Positions 8,931 to 18,608 of a DNA stretch of 64,000 nt are shown piece by piece. The DNA comes from an uncultured Acidobacteriaceae bacterium. Its GTDB lineage: Bacteria > Acidobacteriota > Terriglobia > Terriglobales > Acidobacteriaceae. Where the stretch lies: the NCBI GenBank assembly GCA_903849645.1, contig CAINJJ010000036.1:1-64000 (forward strand), in the 5' to 3' direction. Position numbers and translations under genes: made by a program. The notes below the pieces were generated by a model. It did not search any database. It was not told the origin of the DNA and worked only from the letters and a program-made list of their open reading frames with translations. Position 1 is the first letter of the stretch, and the number at the start of each line of letters is the position of its first letter.

Positions 8931-8965
8931 CCCACTGCCCACTGTCCACTGTTCATTGTCCATCG
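8931..8965. repeat. Heptad array overlapping the 3' end of the S9 peptidase gene
   Basis: cccactg|cccactg|tccactg|ttcattg|tccatcg; inverted relative to 8777-8832; gene stop (tca at 8953-8955) lies inside a unit. Confidence 0.8.
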
Positions 8966-11088
8966 TACTTTTCCAGCCATTTGAGTTCTTCGCGGACCTT
9001 GATGTAGCCGTGCCAGGGGTTCTTGGCGAGCGGGTGGCCCTCGCCGGGAAAGGTGAGGAAGGTGTGCGGAATGCCGAGCGACTGCAGGGCGCGCTCCATC
9101 AACACCCCCTCCAGATAGCTTACGCGCACGTCGGCCCCGCCCTGAACAAGGTGGGTGGGGGTTTTTACCTTGTCGAAGCGGAAGAGGGCGGCTTCGTCCT
9201 GATAGAGGGCGGGGTTTTCCCAGGGGCGTCCGCCGAGATACCAGGCGTCGTCGCGGGTAAGGTCGTCGTTGCCCCAGTTGGCGGCGTGCTCCACGGCTCC
9301 GGCGCCAGTGACGGCGGACTTGAAGCGGGTGGTCTGGGTGATGAGCCAGTTGGTCATGTAGCCGCCGTAGCTGTAGCCGCCGATAGCGAGGTGGTCGGGG
9401 TCGGCGTAGCCGTCCTTGACCAGGGCATCGACGCCGGCGAGGATGTCGCGGCCGGGTTTGGAGACCAGGTGGGGCTGGATGCCGAGCATGAAGTCGTCGC
9501 CGTAGCCGACGGAACCGCGGTAGTTGGGGCGAAAGACCAGCCAGCCGTTGGCTGCGGCCAGGGTGGCCCAGTCATACCAGTTGGCGCCGAAGCGGTCGCC
9601 ATCGGCGTCGGCGGGCCCGCCATGGATGAAGGTGAAGAGGCGGAGATGCTTTGCGCCTTTCCTGCCGGGGGGAAAGATGAGGTGGCCCTCGACGGTGCGG
9701 CCGTCGTCGGCGGTCCAGATGTAGGGCTGGCCCTCGGGCTGGGCGCGCTCGGCAAAGAGGGGATTGAAGGCGGTGAGCGGGGTGAGCTTGTCAGGGTGGA
9801 GGGGGTCCGCGGCGAGGTAGACCTGGGTGGGCCTATTGAGAGAGGAGTGGCGGAGCAGCAGGGCAGAGCCGGAACGGGGCGCGTCAAGCGCGGCGTAGCT
9901 GCCGGGGAGGCCGGGGAGCCGGGTGACCTTTGCGCCTTCGACCAGATAAAGCTGCTCTTGAGTGCCCTGGAGGGCGGCGGCGATGAGGCGGCCATCGGGG
10001 AGCAGGGTGGAGTGGTCGAAGGAGCCCTGGAAGGCAGTGCCGAGGCGCTCGGGGGCGGCGGCCGCGCTGGCGGTGTCGAGCCGATAGAGCCGGCCCTGCA
10101 CGTCGCGGTAGGGGCCCTCAATGGAGCCGGCGGCGGCAGCGACCTCAAAGTGGAGCCAGCGGCTGCCGGGCGCCCAGCGGAGTTCGGATTCAGCGCCTTC
10201 ATTGCGGGTGAGCTGGCGGGTTTCGCCCCCGGCGGCGGGGACGAGGTAGATCTCGCAGTCGCCGGGGTTCTCGGTGCGGTGGTGGACGGGGCCGGTGACG
10301 AAGGCCAGGGATTTGCCATCGGGAGAGGGGGCGATCTCAGTGATGGAGAGGGCTGATCTTGAAATCGTTTCTACGCCGGGGGGCAGAGCGGCCGGGGCCT
10401 CCTTTTCAGAGGAATTGCCAGTTGCGGGGACCGGCTGTTTGGCGGGAGGCTCGACGGCCAGGGCGTGCTGAAGGGCCGGGGCAAGGGGGAGCTTGAGCAG
10501 CAGGTCGCCGCGGTGCTGCTCGCGCCAGCGGATGACGTCTTTCCACTCGGTTTTCTGCGCGTCCTGCTGTTCCGGGGACAGGGGTTCCGTGGCGGAGAAA
10601 TAGAGTGCTGCGCCGTCTGCGGACCAGGCGAAGGCGTGGACGTCGAGCTTTTCGCGGTAGAGGGGGAGGGCCTCGCCGCCGGCGACGGGGATGAGCCAGA
10701 GGCGGTCGGATTTGGCGGAGTCGCTCTCGGGTTCGCCGTCCGACGCGGCGGCCTCGCCGGGCAGGGCGCGGTCGGTGACAAAGGCGATCCATTTGCCGTC
10801 GGGGCTCCACTGGGGGCTCTCTTCGCTGCCGGAGTGGGTGAGGGGGCGCAGGCCGGAGGAGGCGGTCCACAGCCAGAGGTCATGGCGGAAGATGCTGTTC
10901 TTCCAGTCGGGCGACTCGGTGGCGATGACCGCGGCCGTGCCGTCGGGAGAGATGCGCGCATCGGTAATCTCGGTGGCGCTGAGGAACTCGTCGAGCGAGA
11001 TGGCGGGCCTGGCGGCCTGGGAGAGGGCGAGGGCCGGAAACAGGCAGGCGGCGGCTGCGAGGGCAACCCGGGAAAGGTGAGAGCGCAT
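8953..11088 (-). CDS. S9 family prolyl oligopeptidase-type peptidase, secreted
   Basis: Signal peptide, WD40-like TolB-type repeats, HGGPADADGDRFGANWYDW, catalytic GGYSYGGYMTNWLITQTTRFKSAVTGAG. Confidence 0.93.
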   Translation of the reverse strand: MRSHLSRVALAAAACLFPALALSQAARPAISLDEFLSATEITDARISPDGTAAVIATESPDWKNSIFRHDLWLWTASSGLRPLTHSGSEESPQWSPDGKWIAFVTDRALPGEAAASDGEPESDSAKSDRLWLIPVAGGEALPLYREKLDVHAFAWSADGAALYFSATEPLSPEQQDAQKTEWKDVIRWREQHRGDLLLKLPLAPALQHALAVEPPAKQPVPATGNSSEKEAPAALPPGVETISRSALSITEIAPSPDGKSLAFVTGPVHHRTENPGDCEIYLVPAAGGETRQLTRNEGAESELRWAPGSRWLHFEVAAAAGSIEGPYRDVQGRLYRLDTASAAAAPERLGTAFQGSFDHSTLLPDGRLIAAALQGTQEQLYLVEGAKVTRLPGLPGSYAALDAPRSGSALLLRHSSLNRPTQVYLAADPLHPDKLTPLTAFNPLFAERAQPEGQPYIWTADDGRTVEGHLIFPPGRKGAKHLRLFTFIHGGPADADGDRFGANWYDWATLAAANGWLVFRPNYRGSVGYGDDFMLGIQPHLVSKPGRDILAGVDALVKDGYADPDHLAIGGYSYGGYMTNWLITQTTRFKSAVTGAGAVEHAANWGNDDLTRDDAWYLGGRPWENPALYQDEAALFRFDKVKTPTHLVQGGADVRVSYLEGVLMERALQSLGIPHTFLTFPGEGHPLAKNPWHGYIKVREELKWLEKYDGQ

Positions 11089-11161
11089 AGGAAAACTATA
11101 ACTGCGCCAGGCAGGGCATTTGCAGGCGGAGAACCGGGGGCGCTATGGTTTCGGCAGGATG

Positions 11162-12421
11162 GGGCATTGGAGACAGCCCGGAGTGTGGCTGCTGGCGGTG
11201 GGGCTGGCGGTCGCGGCGTGCCTGCCGGCTGCCGCGGCGCAGGCGGGCGGCGAGGGGTTTGAGGCGCTGCTCAAGCAGGGATTTGAGCTGCACAAGCAGG
11301 CGCGGTTTGCGGAGGCGCTGGCAGTGCTGGAGCGGGCGCGGCGGCTGGAGCCGGGCGACTATTTTGCCAACCTGCTGCTGGGAATCGACCTGCTGCGGCT
11401 CGGCCGTCCGGCGGAGGCGGTGACCAGGCTGAGGGCTGCCTCCAGAGCCAATTCCGAGGACGAGACCGCGGAGGACTACCTGGGCGAGGCGGAGGCTGGG
11501 CTCGGGCACTATGCGCTGGCTGTCGAGGCCTATCAGCGGGCGAATCAACGCGGCAAAGGGTCGGAGGAAGCGCTGAAGGCCTGGGCGGGGTTCGCGCTGG
11601 AGCGGTTCCACGACATTGGCGCGGGACTCCGAGCCTCGGAGCCGGGCATGGCGGCGGCGCGTCGGCTGGCGGCTGCGACCACAAGCGGGGCCAAAGCGGT
11701 GTGCGCGGGGCCGATTGCGGGGCTGGAGCGGCGGCTCGCTGCGGCCGGCGAAGCGGCGGCCGCGGCGGAGGAGGGCTATCAGCTCTCGGTCTGCTATGCG
11801 CTGGAGGCCGGCAAGGCGGCGGAGCAGTTGCAGGTTTCAGCCGCGGACCCGGCAGGCGTTGACCGGCTGCGCGGCGATGTGCTTCTGCGGCTCAAGGAGG
11901 ACGCTTCTGGAGCTGCGGCGGAGTACCGGGCGGCGCTGCAACTGCGCCCCGGCGACCCGGCGCTTCTGGAGCGGCTGGCGGAGGCACAGTTGGCGGCGGG
12001 AGACGGCGAGGGCGCGCGGCAGTCGGCGCAGGCAGCGCTGGCCGCGGACCCGCACCGGCGGGAGGCGCTGCGGACGCTGGCGTCCCTGGCGATGAGCAAC
12101 CGCGAGTATGAACAGGCGCTGCCGTGGCTGCGGCAACTGGCCAGGGAAGCTCCCGGCGACCGTTCGGTGCAAGTGGAGCTGGGCCGGGCTCTGGCGCAGA
12201 CGGGAGAGGCCGCGGAGGCGCTGCACTGGCTTGGTCCCGCTTTGACAGCGGGCTATCCGGATGAAAAAGGGGCTCTCCACGCGCTGGTGGCGCGGCAGTT
12301 GCACAAGCTGGGCCGGGACGTGGAGGCAGCGAAGGCGGAGGCCGAGGCGCGCAGGCTGTCAGACGCCTTCCAGGCAAAGGCGGCGCAACCGGAGCACGAG
12401 AAGCCCGATGCGCACCAGTAG
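11162..12421 (+). CDS. Secreted TPR-repeat protein
   Basis: Signal peptide MGHWRQPGVWLLAVGLAVAACLPAAAAQA then repeated TPR motifs. Start inferred; ORF opens at 11120. Confidence 0.82.
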   Translation, partial: GHWRQPGVWLLAVGLAVAACLPAAAAQAGGEGFEALLKQGFELHKQARFAEALAVLERARRLEPGDYFANLLLGIDLLRLGRPAEAVTRLRAASRANSEDETAEDYLGEAEAGLGHYALAVEAYQRANQRGKGSEEALKAWAGFALERFHDIGAGLRASEPGMAAARRLAAATTSGAKAVCAGPIAGLERRLAAAGEAAAAAEEGYQLSVCYALEAGKAAEQLQVSAADPAGVDRLRGDVLLRLKEDASGAAAEYRAALQLRPGDPALLERLAEAQLAAGDGEGARQSAQAALAADPHRREALRTLASLAMSNREYEQALPWLRQLAREAPGDRSVQVELGRALAQTGEAAEALHWLGPALTAGYPDEKGALHALVARQLHKLGRDVEAAKAEAEARRLSDAFQAKAAQPEHEKPDAHQ

Positions 12422-14096
12422 ACGGGATTTGCTGAAGGCCGCGCCGGGGTTGCTGGCTGCCGCGCTGGTGGGAGGGCGGTCGGGCCGGGCGCTGGCGCAG
12501 ACGGCAGCGGCACAGGCATCGCGCATCCGGCTGGTGAACGGCGCGGGGGCGGCTGGGCTTGACTTTGTGCTGCGCAACGGTGCGCAGGGGCGCAAGTACC
12601 AGGTGGAGACGCTGCCGGGCGGGCTGGCCGTCGTCGACTTTGACGGCGACGGCTGGCCGGACCTTTTTTGCACCAACGGGGCGTCGCTTCCGGGACTGGC
12701 AAAGACGGGCCCGGAGCACTGGAACCGGCTCTACCGCAACAATCGCGACGGCAGCTTCAGCGATGTGACGGTAAAGGCCGGTTTGCAGGGCGCGGGCTAC
12801 TCGATGGGCGTGGCCGTGGGGGACTACAACAACGACGGCCACGAGGACCTGTTTGTGGTCGGAGTGCACGGCAACCACCTCTACCGGAACAACGGGGACG
12901 GCACGTTCAGCGACGTGACGGCGGCGGCGGGGCTGGCGGGGCCGGGTTCGCTGGGGCTGCCGGCGTGGTCGGTGGCGGCCTGCTGGATGGACTACGACAG
13001 CGACGGGCGGCTGGACCTTTTCATCTCAAACTATTGCGATTGGGAAGCGGGAACGGACCCTCTGTGCGGGGGCATGGCGGAAGCGGCGCGGGCCTATTGC
13101 CACCCCGACAAGTACCACGCCGAGCCGATGCAGTTATTCCACAACAACGGGGACGGGACGTTCAAGGAGATTACCCGCGCCGGAGGGCTGCCGGACCTGC
13201 TGGGCAAGGGGATGGGCGTGGCCATGGCGGACTTTGCGGGCGACGGGCGGCCGGGGCTGTTTGTGGCCAATGACAATGCGCGCAACCTGCTGCTGCGCAA
13301 CCGGGGCAAGGGTCTGGAGGAGGTGGGCCTGGAGGCCGGGGTGGCCTATAACGGCGACGGGCGCAACATCTCGGGAATGGGCGCGGACTTTGGGGACATC
13401 GACGGCGACGGGCGTCCGGACATTGTGATGACCGGGCTGAAGAACGAGACCTATGACGTGTTTCTCAACCAGGGCAAGGGCGCGTTTGACGACGGCAGCG
13501 CAAAGAGCGGGCTGCTGGCGCTGAGCCGGAAATGGAGCGGCTGGGGATGCGGCCTGGTGGACCTGGACAACGACGGGTGGCTGGACCTGTTTGTGGCTGC
13601 CGGGGGGCTGGACACGCAGGACGCGCAGACCAACCGGGTGTTTCAGAACCGGGGCGGTCGGTTTGAGGATGTTTCTGACGCGGCGGGAACGGGGCTGGAA
13701 CCGGCGGCGCTGCACCGCGGGGTGGTGTTTGCGGACTTTGACCGGGACGGACGGATTGACGCGGCGGTGACGGCGCTGAACGCGCCCATTGAGCTGTGGT
13801 GGAACCGCAGCCCGCGCGACAACGGGGCGCACTGGCTGCAACTGCGGTTGACGGGGCGGCAGAGCAACCGGTCGGCCCTCGGGGCGGAGGTTCGCTGCCG
13901 GGCGGGTGGGCGGCTGCAGGTGCGCACGGTCTCCGGCAGTGTGGGCTACGCCTCCACAAGCGACCTCACGGTGCATTTTGGCCTGGGCGGGGCAACCGAG
14001 GCGGCTATTGAGATTCGGTGGCCGTCGGGTCGGGTGCAGGCGCTGGGCGAGGTGGAGGCCGACAGGCGGGTCGAGGTGACCGAGCCGGCTGGGTAG
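12408..14096 (+). CDS. CRTAC1 family protein: FG-GAP/VCBS repeats plus ASPIC/UnbV domain, TAT signal
   Basis: MRTSRRDLLKAAPGLLAAALVGG; repeated DFDGDGWPDLF / DYNNDGHEDLF; C-terminal SVGYASTSDLTVHFGLGGATEAAIEIRWPSGRVQ. Overlaps the TPR gene by 14 bp. Confidence 0.9.
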   Translation: MRTSRRDLLKAAPGLLAAALVGGRSGRALAQTAAAQASRIRLVNGAGAAGLDFVLRNGAQGRKYQVETLPGGLAVVDFDGDGWPDLFCTNGASLPGLAKTGPEHWNRLYRNNRDGSFSDVTVKAGLQGAGYSMGVAVGDYNNDGHEDLFVVGVHGNHLYRNNGDGTFSDVTAAAGLAGPGSLGLPAWSVAACWMDYDSDGRLDLFISNYCDWEAGTDPLCGGMAEAARAYCHPDKYHAEPMQLFHNNGDGTFKEITRAGGLPDLLGKGMGVAMADFAGDGRPGLFVANDNARNLLLRNRGKGLEEVGLEAGVAYNGDGRNISGMGADFGDIDGDGRPDIVMTGLKNETYDVFLNQGKGAFDDGSAKSGLLALSRKWSGWGCGLVDLDNDGWLDLFVAAGGLDTQDAQTNRVFQNRGGRFEDVSDAAGTGLEPAALHRGVVFADFDRDGRIDAAVTALNAPIELWWNRSPRDNGAHWLQLRLTGRQSNRSALGAEVRCRAGGRLQVRTVSGSVGYASTSDLTVHFGLGGATEAAIEIRWPSGRVQALGEVEADRRVEVTEPAG

Positions 14097-14406
14097 CCAA
14101 ATGGAGTCACGGAGATGGGGCGCGAGGGGTGGATATCGCCGTCTGGCGCCCCGTCCAGGCGCAGAATTCCATAAAAGGCCATCCGGATCGAAAGCCATAA
14201 AACACAAGTAATATCGCGATCCCGCATAGACTGTCGTTTCTTGCGAGGAATATGAATGTGCAGTGTAGCGGCTTTCCTTCGCCTGAATCCGGGCCACAAA
14301 CCATGGGGCTTGAGACTGGATTGAAGAGCGGAGCCGCGCAAGGGACCGGTCAGGCAGGAAGAGAATTCCGCCCAGCCGGCAGTTCTTCTGGAGGCCTTGA
14401 GGAGCA

Positions 14407-17400
14407 ATGAAATCACAGTGGATACAAGCTGCACGGCGTTTGGGCATGGCCATGGGTTTGCTGGCGGTGCTCGCGATGCTCAGCCCGGCGATGCGCGCAC
14501 AGAGCTCGAACGCGCAACTGAGCGGACTGGTAACCGACACGACGGGCGCGGTGGTGGGCGGCGCGGAGATCAAGGCGCTCAATGAAGCCACCAACGTGCC
14601 TTACGTGACGGTTTCAAACGGGGCAGGCATCTATGTCTTGCCGGAACTGCAGCCGGGACCCTACGCGATCACGGTGACCGCTGCGGGATTTGGAACGGCA
14701 AAGCGCTCCGGACTGAAGCTGAGCACCGGCGATCACCTTTCGCAGAACTTTGCCTTGAAGCCGGGAACGGTGGTGGAGTCAGTGACGGTGACCTCGGCGG
14801 CGACCCTGATTTCGTCGGACGAGGCGAGCTCGGCCAACGTGCTGGACAACAACATGATTACGGAGCTGCCGCAGTTGAACCGCAACGCTCTTGACCTGAC
14901 GGGGACGACGCCCTCGATTCAGGGCAGCGGGCCGCCGGTGGACCAGATCGGCACACTGGGCAACGGGGCCTATTTGATTGCCAACACAGGCAACAGCTAC
15001 TCGGTCTCCGGCGGCCAGGTGAACGGCACCAGCATCAGCGTGGACGGCAACCCGGTGCAGGAGGCGGAGTTCAACGCCACCAACCGGTCGATTCCGACGC
15101 CGGACTCGATTGGCGAGTTTCGCGTGGAGAGCGGCGTGCTGACGGCCGACAAGGGCCGCTACGCGGGCGGCATCATCACCATGGAGACGCAGAGCGGAAC
15201 CAACGATTATCACGGGCGCGCGTTCTTTTACTTCCGCAATGAGAACCTGAACTCGAACGACTGGACGGACAACTCGCTGAACCAGGCGCGGCAGGCCTTC
15301 AGCCAGAAGAACTACGGCGTGGCCGGGGGCGGGCCGGTGCGGATTCCACACCTCTACAACGGTAAGGACCACACGTTCTTTTATGCGGCCTGGGAGGGGG
15401 AGCGCTTCTCGCAGGGCCAGAATATCGTGAGCACCATTCCGACGCTGCTGAACCAGCAGGGCGATTTTTCGCAGACGGTCATCAACTACAACAACCAGAC
15501 GCCGGTGTATGCCACGATCTACGATCCGTTCTACGGGGCCTACAGCTCCAACGCCGCGGATTGCACGGGCCCGCTCGCCGATCAATACGCTTCGCAGGGA
15601 AACTGCTGGGTTCGTCCGCAGGTGCCGGGCGCCAAGATTCCGGCAGCCTATGGCAGCGGCATCTCGGGGCAGAGCAAGCTGTTTGCCAACTATCTGGCAC
15701 TGTGGCCGCAGCCCAATCATGCGCCGGCGGCCAACAGCGATCACGTCAACAACCGCTATGACTCGATCAGCGTGACGCGGCCGACGGACAAGTACTTCTT
15801 CCGCATCGATGAGGCTCTGCGCAACAACCAGCACCTGGAAGCGACCGTAAGCCGGTCGATGCTGACCGACAAGATTCCCGCGCCGTTCAAACATGCGGCC
15901 GAATCGCTGACAACGGACGACGACTGGAGCGGCGGACTCATCTACTCGCTGACGGTGAACCCCAAGACCGTGGTCAATGTGCGCCTGGGCTTTGCTCTCT
16001 CTGACCTGTTCAGCAATGGCGTATCGGGCAACGGCTCGGCGGCCGATCCCAGCGTCAACACATCAAGCTGGCCGATGGACCCGCTGCTGCTCAACAACAA
16101 TGAAAAGTCCACCAAGGAGATTCCGCCGGTGATCAACATCGGCAGCAACGCGGGCGGCTATACCCACGTGGGCGGCAACGAGTTTGACAGCTTCATCACC
16201 CAATCGACCAACGGGTCAGTCTCGGTGACGCGGCTTCTGGGGCGTCACGCGTTGAAGGCCGGCTATGAGCAGTACTTCACCCGGTTTACCGAGCAGGGCG
16301 GCGACAAGACAGGCGTGGCGTGGGTTGGGTCCGGCGGCGGTTCCAACCAGTACTGGAACCAGAACGACGGCTTGACGGGCAGCTCAATGGCGGAGCTGAT
16401 GATGGGTTCGTCGAGCTACTTCAACTGGGGCAACTGGGACATCACGCCCTATGGCTGGAACCAGGCGGCCTACATCATGGACGACTGGAAGGTGAACACC
16501 AAGCTGACGGTGCAGATCGGCCTGCGCTGGGATCATGACGGCGCGCGGCAGGGCCGCCATGTGCCGGGCAGCCTGGTCTATGACATGAAGGCAAAAAACG
16601 TGCTTTCGGCCAACGCCAACTGGAACTGGGGCCAGGTAACTTCGACGGTTCCGGGACTGTCGAGCCTGCCGGCTCCGCAGTGGCTGTCGCAGGGAGCGAC
16701 GGGCCGTGTGGCCCTGATCGGCACGCCGGAATATCCGCAGAAGAACCTCTACACCACCAATGTGGCCAATCTGTCGCCCCGGCTGGGCCTGAGCTACGCG
16801 CTCAACGACAAGACGGTGCTGCACCTGAGCGCGGGCACGGTAGACCAGGGTCTGAATGGGCTGTCGACCGACTGGCTGAGCTTCTACTACAACTCGAATA
16901 CGTTCAACCAGGTTTCGACGCTGGACGGCCAGCACTGGCTGAGCGAGTTTGGCACGGATCACGGACTGGGCGCGTTTCCGGCGCTGCCCGGCGGAGGGAA
17001 CCTGGGCTGGGTGCCGCCCATCACCAACAACAAGGACTACTGGTATGCCAGCTACGGCGGCGCAGGCAACTTTGACCAGACGGGCACAACCATCGGCCAC
17101 TTTGACACACCAACCGACTACATGTGGACCGCGAGTGTACAGAGGCAGCTGACGCCGAACTGGGCGTTGACGGCCGAGTACCAGGGAGTCAAGGGCGTCC
17201 ACCTGCTGACCAACGTGTGGGGCTGGAGCCTGAACAACGTGCCGACGAGCTACTACCAACTGGGCACGCACCTGAGCGATCAGGTTCCGAACCCGTTCTA
17301 TGGCCAGTCGCAGACCTTCTCGGCGCAGCCTACGGTTTCGCTCAGCCAGTTGCTTGGGTTGTCGCCGCAGTATGGTGGCACCAACTCGACGACGCCCGGC

Positions 17401-18222
17401 CAGGCGACATGGGGCAAGTCGTTCTCTCACTTTGCCAACTTCCAGATCCAGTCGCGCGACTATCACGGACTGGCGCTGCTGGCTTCGTACTCCATCCGCA
17501 AGACGCTCACCAACACCAGCAGCACCGATATTCACCAGTTCGGCGCGACGGCGGGCGCATTGCAGAATCCGCACAACCTGATGGAAGGCTACGGCGTAGC
17601 CCCCTACGAAATGCCTTCGACGCTGAAGCTGAACTACTCCTATGATCTGCCTCTTGGCCGCGGCCGCCAGTGGCTGGCGCATCCTGACGGGGTGAGCGGG
17701 CACGTGGTGGACGCGATTGCCGGAGGATGGTCTGTGGCCGGCATCACCACCTGGAGCCCGAAAGGAACGCCGGTGCAGGTGCCGCAGATATCGTCGGGCG
17801 GCAATCAGGCGCCGGGCGCGGCACTTCGCTGGTCTTTCCTGAACAAGAACTTCAGAAAGTCGGGAGTGAGCTACAAGGACGCGCTGGTGGTCAACGGAGC
17901 CTGGGCGAACCAGGGTGGGGCGGGCGTGCTGAACCTCAGCTCCTTCTCGCGTACGCCGGACTTCTCGTTCGCCAACTCACCAGTGTTTTTCTCTAACCTG
18001 CGCAATCCGGGCAATTTCACAACGGACGCCAGCATCCTGAAGAAGTTCTACCTGACGGACAGCAAGAGCCGCTACTTCGAGGCGCGCATCGAAGCGTTGA
18101 ACATCCTCAACCATCCGGTGTTCGGCAACATCATTGCGGACCCGTACAACACCAACTTCGGCGGCATCAACGGCAAGAACGGTCAGCGCGTCATGCAGGC
18201 AGGCGCGCGGTTCTTCTTCTAG
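14407..18222 (+). CDS. TonB-dependent receptor with N-terminal carboxypeptidase-regulatory-like domain
   Basis: Signal peptide; AQLSGLVTDTTGAVVGGAEIKALNEATNVPYVTVSNGAGIYVLPELQPGPYAITVTAAGF; plug and beta-barrel; C-term FGGINGKNGQRVMQAGARFFF ending in Phe. Confidence 0.93.
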   Translation: MKSQWIQAARRLGMAMGLLAVLAMLSPAMRAQSSNAQLSGLVTDTTGAVVGGAEIKALNEATNVPYVTVSNGAGIYVLPELQPGPYAITVTAAGFGTAKRSGLKLSTGDHLSQNFALKPGTVVESVTVTSAATLISSDEASSANVLDNNMITELPQLNRNALDLTGTTPSIQGSGPPVDQIGTLGNGAYLIANTGNSYSVSGGQVNGTSISVDGNPVQEAEFNATNRSIPTPDSIGEFRVESGVLTADKGRYAGGIITMETQSGTNDYHGRAFFYFRNENLNSNDWTDNSLNQARQAFSQKNYGVAGGGPVRIPHLYNGKDHTFFYAAWEGERFSQGQNIVSTIPTLLNQQGDFSQTVINYNNQTPVYATIYDPFYGAYSSNAADCTGPLADQYASQGNCWVRPQVPGAKIPAAYGSGISGQSKLFANYLALWPQPNHAPAANSDHVNNRYDSISVTRPTDKYFFRIDEALRNNQHLEATVSRSMLTDKIPAPFKHAAESLTTDDDWSGGLIYSLTVNPKTVVNVRLGFALSDLFSNGVSGNGSAADPSVNTSSWPMDPLLLNNNEKSTKEIPPVINIGSNAGGYTHVGGNEFDSFITQSTNGSVSVTRLLGRHALKAGYEQYFTRFTEQGGDKTGVAWVGSGGGSNQYWNQNDGLTGSSMAELMMGSSSYFNWGNWDITPYGWNQAAYIMDDWKVNTKLTVQIGLRWDHDGARQGRHVPGSLVYDMKAKNVLSANANWNWGQVTSTVPGLSSLPAPQWLSQGATGRVALIGTPEYPQKNLYTTNVANLSPRLGLSYALNDKTVLHLSAGTVDQGLNGLSTDWLSFYYNSNTFNQVSTLDGQHWLSEFGTDHGLGAFPALPGGGNLGWVPPITNNKDYWYASYGGAGNFDQTGTTIGHFDTPTDYMWTASVQRQLTPNWALTAEYQGVKGVHLLTNVWGWSLNNVPTSYYQLGTHLSDQVPNPFYGQSQTFSAQPTVSLSQLLGLSPQYGGTNSTTPGQATWGKSFSHFANFQIQSRDYHGLALLASYSIRKTLTNTSSTDIHQFGATAGALQNPHNLMEGYGVAPYEMPSTLKLNYSYDLPLGRGRQWLAHPDGVSGHVVDAIAGGWSVAGITTWSPKGTPVQVPQISSGGNQAPGAALRWSFLNKNFRKSGVSYKDALVVNGAWANQGGAGVLNLSSFSRTPDFSFANSPVFFSNLRNPGNFTTDASILKKFYLTDSKSRYFEARIEALNILNHPVFGNIIADPYNTNFGGINGKNGQRVMQAGARFFF

Positions 18223-18249
18223 CGCCGGACTGAGCAAGGGAGTGCGGCG

Positions 18250-18283
18250 GGCGGCTGCGGGCAGATGACGCAGCCGCCTGTTT
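18250..18283 (+). terminator. Intrinsic terminator after TonB receptor
   Basis: GGCGGCTGCG ... CGCAGCCGCC (18250-18259 / 18269-18278) followed by TGTTT. Confidence 0.65.
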
Positions 18284-18375
18284 CAATCGGACCAGGTACG
18301 GGGGGATTTTTAGCTGGAAGCCTGCGGGGAGCTGAACGGTCTGCGGAACAACTGCATTGGATCTGGCTTTGTAAC

Positions 18376-18440
18376 AGGGCTCGACTTCAGTCGTGCCGCT
18401 AAAGCCAATTGAATCTGAGGGCTTTAGCCCCTGAGGGACG
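18376..18440 (+). repeat. REP-like two-hairpin element, copy 1
   Basis: GGCTCGACTTCAGTCGTGCC hairpin (18378-18397), spacer, GGGCTTTAGCCC hairpin (18419-18430). Confidence 0.75.
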
Positions 18441-18608
18441 GTTTTGAACGGGCCTGATCGCCAGGCAGCCCATGTTACAGCAATCTCTTGAGCCCACACT
18501 TTCGCAGCGCGGCCTGCAAGTCCCCGCCAGATTGCAGCAGTACTCGCGGTACAACTGGAGTGTTGGCCTTCAGCGGGGGCATTTTTTTTGCGATTTGCAG
18601 AGGTCCTG

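Noticed and set aside
8777-8965. Heptad arrays as a CRISPR array
   Set aside because: No 25-37 bp direct repeats with unique spacers; units are contiguous 7-mers, and no cas genes are present.
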